From Azorhizobium sp965227945 (GTDB taxonomy: Bacteria; Pseudomonadota; Alphaproteobacteria; Rhizobiales; Xanthobacteraceae), in contig CBDDGQ010000006.1 in NCBI GenBank assembly GCA_965227945.1, positions 3,100,001 through 3,164,000 of the forward strand: 64,000 nt of DNA. The letters are read 5' to 3'. Shown in pieces: positions 58,608 to 64,000 of the stretch (position 1 is its first letter; every line of letters begins with the position of its first letter). Below the pieces are notes generated by a model. The model ran no database searches. It saw only the letters and a program-made list of their open reading frames with translations, and was not told where the DNA came from. A program made the position numbers and the translations under genes.

Positions 58608-60359
58608 ATGCCGCAGATCGACAGCTATACGGCTGGAACCGTAACGCTCACCAATGGGTCTGCCGTCGTCAATGGAGTCGGCACAAACTGGATGTCCGGC
58701 ACCGCCAACTATTCGATCCTTGCTGGCCACCTCTTCGTCTGCGGAAGCTTCTTTGCTCCGGTGTCGTCGGTAACGGCAGCGGGCCAACTGACCCTGGCCA
58801 TCCCCTATACGGGCGCCACCGCATCTGGACTCGCCTATCGCATCTTCCGCTACACCTGGGTGGAAACCCCTGCCGTCGCGGGTTTCCTCCAGGCTCTGAT
58901 GGATCGGGGCACAAAGACCAAACCTGTCACGCGCTGGGACCTCGACAGTGGCGCGATGTCGATGACATTCCGCCAGGATGATGCCGGAAACCCCGCGCTC
59001 TTTGTGGGTAGTGTGGGGGCAGCCGACGGCAGCATGGTCAAGTCGCTGGCCTTCGACAAGTCCACGGGAAATGTATCGACCACGACCGGAAAGGTCGGAA
59101 TCGGGACGTCGGGGACGACCATCAACTATAATCTGGATGTCCGCGGCACCATTGGCGCGGGCGGCTATTGGATGGGGACAGCCTATCCGGATGCATGGAT
59201 CGGCGGCATCGCCGCACTTGACGGAGACTCTACCCACAAGTTTTTGCACATCGGCGGCGCCACTTCCACCGATGGTCACCGTCGGATCTCCTTGCAGGGG
59301 AGTTTGGTCACCACAACGGCGCGTGTGCGTATCGGTGGGGAGACGCCGGCGGCGGCTAGTCTTCACACCGTCGCGCACGACGGGCTCGCGGCGCTCCGAA
59401 CTGAAGCATCCGCGGGCGCGCCATTCCTGCAAATGATTAAGAGCGACGGCAACTTTAACCAAAAGATATGGGACATAAATCCGTCTAACAGCGGTGCTGT
59501 TCTCAGTATTCGGGCGATGTCGGATGACTATTTGTCGGGGACAAGTATCATAGATATAGCCCGATCTGGGAGCGACAGCGCCGGCATTATTGTCACCGGC
59601 GTAATCAGCCCCTCTCTGCACAACACCTATGACCTTGGCATCGCATCGCGCAGTTTTCACACCATCTTTGCGGGCACCCCAACGATCAGTTCGTCTGATG
59701 CGACCTTGAAGGATGTACGAGGAGAGCCGGGCGAGGCAGAACTTGATGCCTGGGGGCACATCCGCGCCAAGATCTATCGGTTCCTCGATGCCATTGCCGC
59801 TAAGGGCGATGACGCCCGGCTGCACACCGGCTGGGTCGCGCAGGAGATCGCTGCGGCCTTCGAGGCGGAGGGGCTCGATCCGCGCCGCTATGCGCTGTTT
59901 TGCGCCGACCTCATCACCGAAAAGGTCAGCACGACGGTGCCGGGCAAGGTGCCGGTGTTCGATGATGTCGAGGAGACCCACCTCGAAATCGAGATCATCG
60001 ACGGTGTGCCCCGCCAGGCTCCCAAGACGCACACCACCCGCCGGCAGCGCTTCGACCAGGTTCCCGTCATCGGCGTGGATGGCGAGCCCGTCACCGAGTG
60101 GCGGCCGGACCCGCAGGGCGATGTGGAGCGTGACGGGGTCAAGGGCCGCGTGGTGCCTGTCACCCATCCGGTGCCCGTCATGGTGGATGGCGAGGTAGAA
60201 CAGACCATCGAAAGCCCGCCCGTTGAGCGGCTGGGCCTCCGCTACGAGGAATGCCTCGTGTTGGAGAACGCCTGGGCGCGCCGAGAGATGGCTCGCCTGC
60301 ATCATGCGATCACCGGCTTGACCGTCCGCGTCGAAGCCCTGGAACCCGCCGCCGCCTGA
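58608..60359 (+). CDS. Tail fibre with C-terminal S74 intramolecular chaperone
   Basis: The 583-residue protein starts MPQIDSYTAGTVTLTNGSAV after AGGAGA, with a DUF-like N-terminal adaptor, a beta-helical shaft and a C-terminal S74 domain: SSSDATLKDVRG with Ser363 and Lys368, then FLDAIAAKGDDARLHTGWVAQ. In the family this domain trimerises the fibre and then cuts itself off before the serine. The central shaft (59430-59640) is AT-richer, a mark of exchange. Confidence 0.88.
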   Translation: MPQIDSYTAGTVTLTNGSAVVNGVGTNWMSGTANYSILAGHLFVCGSFFAPVSSVTAAGQLTLAIPYTGATASGLAYRIFRYTWVETPAVAGFLQALMDRGTKTKPVTRWDLDSGAMSMTFRQDDAGNPALFVGSVGAADGSMVKSLAFDKSTGNVSTTTGKVGIGTSGTTINYNLDVRGTIGAGGYWMGTAYPDAWIGGIAALDGDSTHKFLHIGGATSTDGHRRISLQGSLVTTTARVRIGGETPAAASLHTVAHDGLAALRTEASAGAPFLQMIKSDGNFNQKIWDINPSNSGAVLSIRAMSDDYLSGTSIIDIARSGSDSAGIIVTGVISPSLHNTYDLGIASRSFHTIFAGTPTISSSDATLKDVRGEPGEAELDAWGHIRAKIYRFLDAIAAKGDDARLHTGWVAQEIAAAFEAEGLDPRRYALFCADLITEKVSTTVPGKVPVFDDVEETHLEIEIIDGVPRQAPKTHTTRRQRFDQVPVIGVDGEPVTEWRPDPQGDVERDGVKGRVVPVTHPVPVMVDGEVEQTIESPPVERLGLRYEECLVLENAWARREMARLHHAITGLTVRVEALEPAAA

Positions 60360-60463
60360 CGCCGACCCGCCGCGCGCCTGACGGCCGGCGGCCCCTCTCA
60401 ACCATCCCTGTTCCCGAACGGTCGCTCGCATGGGCGCGCCGTCGCTTACCTTGGAGGCCATCC

Positions 60464-61192
60464 ATGACCACGCAAGACCTGCAACGCATCCTCATGGCCT
60501 TGGGCTATGACCTCGGCCCCGCCGGCGCCGATGGCGCATTCGGCCGCATGACCATCGCCGCCGTGAAATCCTTTCAGCGGGACCGCGGCCTTGCCGTGCA
60601 ATATCCCGGCACGGTGGGGCCGAACACCATCGCCGCTTTGGAAGCGGCGGCGCCGGCCCCCGGCGGCCAGGTGGCCGGGCCGGCGGCGCCGCTCTCGCCG
60701 ATCCTGCCCTGGCTGGAGGAGGCTCGCCGCCTCCAGGGCGTGCGCGAGAGCGCCGGCGCGAAGTCCAATTCCGTCATTCTCGGCTGGGCCAATGCCTTGG
60801 GCGGCTCTGTCCGCTCCTATTACACCGCCGACGATATCCCGTGGTGCGGCCTGTTCGTCGCCCATTGCATCGGCCTGACCCTGCCGCGCGAGCCGCTTCC
60901 GGGGAACCCGCTTTCGGCCCTGGCGTGGGCCAAGTTCGGGCGAGAGGTGAAGCCGACGCCTGGCGCCACCCTGGTGTTCTCCCGCACCGGCGGCGGGCAC
61001 GTGGGCTTCTATCTGGGCGAGGATGACACTGCCTTCCATGTGCTGGGTGGCAATCAATCCGACATGGTCAACATCACCCGCGTGGCCAGGGCCCGCCACG
61101 TTGCCACGCGCTGGCCGTCCACCGTTGCGCTGCCCAACGTCGGCCCGGTGCGCATGACGGTCTCCGGCGCCCTCTCCGCCAACGAAGCCTGA
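60464..61192 (+). CDS. Endolysin: peptidoglycan-binding plus NlpC/CHAP-like peptidase
   Basis: The 242-residue protein has an N-terminal PG_binding_1-type repeat (LQRILMALGYDLGPAGADGA, residues 6-60), a Pro/Ala linker, and a C-terminal amidase/peptidase of the TIGR02594 type with Cys128 in IPWCGLFVAH, His179 in GGGHVGFY and Asn197 in VLGGNQSD. It cleaves murein for lysis. No signal peptide is seen, so it needs the following holin-like proteins. Confidence 0.88.
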   Translation: MTTQDLQRILMALGYDLGPAGADGAFGRMTIAAVKSFQRDRGLAVQYPGTVGPNTIAALEAAAPAPGGQVAGPAAPLSPILPWLEEARRLQGVRESAGAKSNSVILGWANALGGSVRSYYTADDIPWCGLFVAHCIGLTLPREPLPGNPLSALAWAKFGREVKPTPGATLVFSRTGGGHVGFYLGEDDTAFHVLGGNQSDMVNITRVARARHVATRWPSTVALPNVGPVRMTVSGALSANEA

Positions 61193-61237
61193 CCCGCGCC
61201 CGGCCGGGTCCGCCGGGCACCATCCTTGAGGTTTTCC

Positions 61238-61579
61238 ATGTCCACGCTCGAAACTGCCGTTCTCGCGGCAGCGGCGACCGCCGCTGCGCGCCCTGATGTT
61301 CCTCTGACTGCCGCCAACGCGGCGCCGGTGGCCGCGGCCATCACCGAAGCGCTGCCGCCCCCGGCTGCCCTGGAATCCTTGTGGCCGCAGCTCACCCGCT
61401 ACGCCATCTCGGCTGCCGGCACTGCGCTCGCCGCGCGTGGGATCGGCGAGGTGTCGGACTGGCAGACCCTGGCGTCCGCGGTCCATGACAATTGGCAAGC
61501 CATCGTCGGGGCGGGGATGGCCATCGCGCCCGTGGTGTGGCGCATCGCCACCACCCTCGTCGCGCGTCGGAAGGCGTGA
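61238..61579 (+). CDS. Holin-like or spanin-associated membrane protein
   Basis: The 113 residues start MSTLETAVLAAAATAAARPD, are Ala-rich, and have one likely transmembrane stretch (AIVGAGMAIAPVVWRIATTL) followed by a basic end. Position after the endolysin suggests a lysis role. Confidence 0.6.
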   Translation: MSTLETAVLAAAATAAARPDVPLTAANAAPVAAAITEALPPPAALESLWPQLTRYAISAAGTALAARGIGEVSDWQTLASAVHDNWQAIVGAGMAIAPVVWRIATTLVARRKA

Positions 61580-61583
61580 GCGG

Positions 61584-61946
61584 ATGGCGGACGTTCCCCC
61601 CGATCCCTTGTCGGCCCTTGTGGGCATTAAGCTGACCCACGTCATAGCCGGTGCGGCGGGGGGGATTGTCCGCTCTCTCTCGCGCCCGGGCGGATCGTGG
61701 GCGCGCCATGTGGGCACTGCCATCATCGGCACCTTTGTTGCCGGCTACGGCACGCCGGTGGGCACTGTGTTTGCCTCGCGCTACCTGGCCTCTCCAGATC
61801 TGCCGTCTTCCTCCGTCGAGGGCATGGTGGGGTTCGTCCTCGGATTGATCGGCATGAGCCTGTGCGAGGCCGCGCTGCGTTGGGCTCGCGCCTGGCGTGA
61901 CGGGCTGCCGCCGCCGCTGCCGCCACTTCCGCCGGCGCCGCCCTGA
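61584..61946 (+). CDS. Holin-like membrane protein
   Basis: This 120-residue protein has hydrophobic helices at GIKLTHVIAGAAGGIVRSL, HVGTAIIGTFVAGYGTPVG and MVGFVLGLIGMSLCEA, and a Pro-rich C-terminus. Three helices and position beside the endolysin fit a class I-type holin. It is the last gene before the late terminator. Confidence 0.7.
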   Translation: MADVPPDPLSALVGIKLTHVIAGAAGGIVRSLSRPGGSWARHVGTAIIGTFVAGYGTPVGTVFASRYLASPDLPSSSVEGMVGFVLGLIGMSLCEAALRWARAWRDGLPPPLPPLPPAPP

Positions 61947-61975
61947 TCAGCGCGAGCATGTGTCGATCACCTATG

Positions 61976-62011
61976 CGGCCCCGTCTCCTACCCGGAGGCG
62001 GGGCCGTTTTT
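61976..62011 (+). terminator. Strong intrinsic terminator of the late operon
   Basis: A 13-base-pair stem (61976-61988 with 61994-62006, one G-T pair) and a 5-base loop are followed by TTTTTGTTTT. This is the best intrinsic terminator in the window. Confidence 0.92.
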
Positions 62012-62056
62012 GTTTTGTGGCTTGGTCAGCATACCCTCGCGCCGGGAGGACCGACC

Positions 62057-62221
62057 ATGACCGAACCAGATCCACTTGACGCGCTTTCGAGCGAGATTGC
62101 TCGCCTTCGGAACATCGCCAGGGGATTGGAGCTCACCACGCTCGCCTACCTGCTGGAAATGGCGCGCCTGGAAGCCGCTGCGCAGGCGAAGCTCCGCATC
62201 CCAAAAACGCGAGGCAGATAG
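62057..62221 (+). CDS. Small hypothetical protein, paralogue 1
   Basis: The 54-residue product starts MTEPDPLDALSSEIARLRNI after GGGAGGA. Its helix (GLELTTLAYLLEMARLEAAA) resembles that of the gene at 62263 (ELALELKRMAEQEGDVVLAM), so the two are probably old duplicates. Unknown function. Confidence 0.6.
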   Translation: MTEPDPLDALSSEIARLRNIARGLELTTLAYLLEMARLEAAAQAKLRIPKTRGR

Positions 62222-62262
62222 AATAACTCCCGGATGCGGCGCATCTAGGGGGAGTCAAAGCT

Positions 62263-62439
62263 GTGAAAGATTTTGAAACAATCTCGGATACCAAGCAATA
62301 TATTTACGAACTGGCTCTTGAACTTAAGAGAATGGCAGAGCAAGAGGGAGATGTAGTGCTTGCGATGCTTTTGGGAATGGCTGCGATGCAGGCGTCCCAG
62401 CCATCCACCGGGCCAAAAAATCCACAACTGAACAACTAG
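62263..62439 (+). CDS. Small hypothetical protein, paralogue 2, AT-rich
   Basis: A GTG follows GGGGAG and starts a 58-residue frame (MKDFETISDTKQYIYELALE to PKNPQLNN). The stretch is far richer in A/T than the prophage average, a sign of separate origin. The hydrophobic pattern matches the preceding small gene. Confidence 0.6.
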   Translation: MKDFETISDTKQYIYELALELKRMAEQEGDVVLAMLLGMAAMQASQPSTGPKNPQLNN

Positions 62440-62453
62440 CCACCATGCGTGGC

Positions 62454-62474
62454 CCCCGCCGCTCGGCGGCGGGG
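62454..62474. terminator. Hairpin between convergent genes
   Basis: CCCCGCCGC (62454-62462) pairs with GCGGCGGGG (62466-62474). It sits between a rightward and a leftward gene end and may serve both directions, though no T-run is present. Confidence 0.45.
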
Positions 62475-62560
62475 ATCAGCGCCCGACTGCCGCTACATCT
62501 TCACGGTCTGAAGGGACGGGGCTGTGCGGCGGCGTCTAGATATCCCACGATAGACACGAC

Positions 62561-63292
62561 TCACGGCTGGCGGGCGCCTAACGAAGCCCTTTTTTTCTCC
62601 AGATCTTCGCGCATCAGCTCCCGCCAGAAACTGGAGAGTATCTCCGCATCTTCCCGGTTCAGGCGAGAAAAATCGTTGATGTGAGACAGGTAAGCATTCA
62701 CGTTCTCGCGCCATTCCGCGATTGGAAACTCTGGCTCTGCCGCTCTTGATTCGTGCGCCGGCGCGGGGGGCAAGGACGTCACCAAAACGTCGGCAGCGAT
62801 AGGCTCTGGCACGTCCAGTGACACGATCCAACCCGTTACCTCTGGTATCCCTTCGTCGAAAGTGATGATGGGCGCAAGAAATTGCGTCCAGCCAGATACC
62901 AGATCGCGCCCGCGTTCAAGGGTTCCCCGAATTGAGGCAATGTCCCCATCGCCGCTCCCCGGGCGCCCGCGGGACAGCACCTTCATGCTACCGGGATGTG
63001 AGTGGCAGATCCCGAGAACAGTCTTGCCATAAGGGTGAAGCTCAACATTGGCGTAGTGCTGCACGAAAGGCGCATTTAGCTGGACGTGGCCGCCTCCAGC
63101 GTTAACTCGCCCGCGCGCGTCCATCATTGGGGGCATCGGCCGGACGTCGGTGACATGCAGCGGAGCGTCTAGACGCCCGGCTAACACGGCATAGGTCTCG
63201 GGCGGGTGCGCACCGACAGTCTTCATGAGCATGTCATGGGCATCCGGCGCGAAGGTGATCGTCGGCTGTCGGGAAGGGATCAGAGCATTCAT
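62561..63292 (-). CDS. JAMM/Mov34 (JAB) domain metalloprotease
   Basis: The 243-residue protein has the zinc-protease pattern of the JAB/MPN+ family: Glu32 in PETYAVLAGRL, His97 and His99 in GICHSHPG, and Asp115/117 in GSGDGD. In ubiquitin-like systems such enzymes remove or process ubiquitin-like proteins; other family members cut host proteins or act in phage tails. The C-terminal 80 residues are helical and unknown. It follows the small gene at 63302 by nine bases, so the two form an operon. It is not of the tail-lysozyme-like (K-type) family, which is fused to NlpC/P60. Confidence 0.83.
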   Translation of the reverse strand: MNALIPSRQPTITFAPDAHDMLMKTVGAHPPETYAVLAGRLDAPLHVTDVRPMPPMMDARGRVNAGGGHVQLNAPFVQHYANVELHPYGKTVLGICHSHPGSMKVLSRGRPGSGDGDIASIRGTLERGRDLVSGWTQFLAPIITFDEGIPEVTGWIVSLDVPEPIAADVLVTSLPPAPAHESRAAEPEFPIAEWRENVNAYLSHINDFSRLNREDAEILSSFWRELMREDLEKKRASLGARQP

Positions 63293-63301
63293 GATGCGTT
63301 C

Positions 63302-63670
63302 TCAGCTCCAGGAACGACCGTCGCGGATGTAGCGAACGGTGCATTTGGCCCACCAAATGGCGATAGCGGCTGCGGTCGGGAGGTCTCGCGGCTCCGTGCC
63401 CGGCTTGTGGCAGATGTAGATGCTCCCATCCGTTCTCGTGAGCCGGTGAGTTGCGTGGCTTGAGCTGTCGCGATTGCCGTAGCCAGGCTGCCGGATGATG
63501 TCCGTGACATAGGTCCCGTCTGAAGATTTTCGGGAACAAAAGACAAACATTTTGTTCTCGGTCTCGAAATCGAACTTGTAGCCGTCGCTATGCAACGGAA
63601 GGTTTTCGTAGAATTGGCGGAGGTCCGGTGCATTCTGGATAAAACGGAGTTCAAACTTGTTACTGGTCAT
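63302..63670 (-). CDS. Small protein, possibly E2-like fold, partner of JAMM protein
   Basis: Start ATG 63670 (MTSNKFELRF) gives 122 residues. After a beta-rich first half (FDFETENKMFVFCSRKS), THRLTRTDGSIYIC ending at Cys87 resembles the HP-x-dG-x-IC catalytic stretch of ubiquitin-conjugating enzymes, and AAAIAIWWAKCTVRYIRDG follows like the helix after the active site. The similarity is by eye only. Pairing with a JAMM gene makes it worth testing. It could equally be an unrelated small beta protein. Confidence 0.55.
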   Translation of the reverse strand: MTSNKFELRFIQNAPDLRQFYENLPLHSDGYKFDFETENKMFVFCSRKSSDGTYVTDIIRQPGYGNRDSSSHATHRLTRTDGSIYICHKPGTEPRDLPTAAAIAIWWAKCTVRYIRDGRSWS

Positions 63671-63680
63671 TGTCTTCGTC

Positions 63681-63830
63681 CTACCGTGGGGCCGACGAGG
63701 CTGTCGCGGGTACGACAATGCCTGCCGTCGTGTGGGGCGAAGGGGATCGGCTCGCGGCCGATCCCCAGTTTGGTAACTCCGGCGCAGGAGGAGACGTGGG
63801 CGGGTTGCGACCGCTCGCGTCACTCCTCAC
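63681..63830 (-). CDS. Possible 49-residue Pro/Ser-rich peptide
   Basis: A GTG directly follows the stop of the 22-residue frame upstream and ends 10 bases before the E2-like gene start. The sequence is Pro/Ser/Ala-rich and likely disordered. It has no C-terminal diglycine. Supported only by its position. Confidence 0.25.
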   Translation of the reverse strand: MRSDASGRNPPTSPPAPELPNWGSAASRSPSPHTTAGIVVPATASSAPR

Positions 63831-63899
63831 TTACCGGAAGACGTCGGGTCGGAACGGGCTCGGCCGATCAGCCGGAACCGTATTCGTGGGCTGCCCCAT
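63831..63899 (-). CDS. Possible 22-residue leader peptide
   Basis: The frame MGQPTNTVPADRPSPFRPDV is preceded by a very strong AGGAGG (spacing 8). It may be a leader peptide for the JAMM operon. The rest of the 63671-64000 stretch has no gene I trust; a rightward open frame from 63670 lacks a ribosome binding site. Confidence 0.3.
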   Translation of the reverse strand: MGQPTNTVPADRPSPFRPDVFR

Positions 63900-64000
63900 T
63901 GGGGTGACCTCCTATTGGGCTGCGCACTTTGAGGTTTGGACAGCGCGAGGCGCAGCGAGCCGCGTCGTCCGGAGCCGCGTTTAGGAAGCGGCCCCGCAGG

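Larger units (their letters stand above)
16280..62439. mobile_element. HK97-type siphovirus prophage (edges approximate)
   Basis: Repressor/Cro switch, primase, helicase, terminase, portal, ClpP-like protease, capsid, tail tube, gpG/gpGT, tape measure, tail tip, fibre and lysis genes occur in the canonical order, with only compact gaps and no broken structural genes. The left edge is placed at the end of the leftward lysogeny operon. The right edge is uncertain: the terminator at 61976-62011 closes the late operon, but two more rightward small genes and the leftward JAMM pair could still be phage cargo. No integrase or excisionase was found, and attachment sites are not proven. Confidence 0.85.

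Noticed and set aside
62561..63292. JAMM protein as a tail-tip lambda K-like peptidase
   Set aside because: It is leftward, outside the late operon, and lacks an NlpC/P60 half; the tip already has its own DUF6950-like gene.
63670..63984. Rightward 104-codon frame at the right edge
   Set aside because: No ribosome binding site, Gly/Ser/Arg-rich composition, and overlaps the probable leader of the JAMM operon.
1..64000. CRISPR array or rRNA operon
   Set aside because: No regularly spaced repeats of CRISPR type and no conserved rRNA segments were seen.

Overview
The window reads as a GC-rich alphaproteobacterial chromosome, probably Hyphomicrobiales. The clues are a GcrA-family regulator, high-GC codon use, LivFGHM-type transport and divergently read LysR regulators. 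Species cannot be fixed from the sequence alone. No tRNA, rRNA, CRISPR array or complete insertion sequence was found.

Region 1 (1-16.2 kb) is host accessory DNA. It starts with the tail of an unknown gene coupled to a pentapeptide-repeat protein. A decayed metabolic patch follows: an aldo/keto reductase remnant, an NmrA-like NAD(P)-binding protein and a LysR regulator. Next is an 808-residue protein that joins an N-terminal conserved domain, a trypsin-like protease and an S1/P1-type zinc nuclease. This gene sits between two perfect 40-bp direct repeats. A LysR gene then diverges from a tight eight-gene operon: LivG, LivF, LivH, LivM, an AhpD-like protein, a periplasmic binding protein, an FMN-dependent NtaA/SnaA/DszA-type monooxygenase and its flavin reductase. 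Together these look like an uptake and oxidation pathway for an unidentified small organic substrate. A third, diverged copy of the flanking repeat lies at the prophage edge.

Region 2 (about 16.3-62.4 kb) is a long, apparently intact HK97-type siphovirus prophage. Its left end has a CI/LexA-like repressor and a Cro-like protein facing each other across three operators. The early rightward operon encodes small regulators, a LexA-like DNA-binding domain, GcrA, an MT-A70 methyltransferase, a RuvC-like resolvase, a Toprim primase and a DnaB helicase. Leftward cargo inside it includes an orphan HicB-like antitoxin and an SRA-HNH nuclease resembling type IV restriction enzymes. An HNH gene follows whose 3' end has been invaded by a homing endonuclease. 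Then comes an unusual 4.3-kb leftward block of small unknown genes (31.4-35.8 kb) studded with a recurrent small hairpin. The late operon runs from terminase to portal, ClpP-like protease, capsid, connectors, tail tube, gpG/gpGT with a classic -1 frameshift site, tape measure, tail tip, S74 tail fibre, endolysin and holin-like proteins, and ends at a strong terminator at 61976-62011. No integrase is visible.

Region 3 (62.5-64 kb) holds two leftward genes beyond the terminator: a JAMM/Mov34 metalloprotease and a small protein with weak resemblance to ubiquitin-conjugating (E2) folds. They may be the visible end of a ubiquitin-like conjugation operon that continues outside the window.
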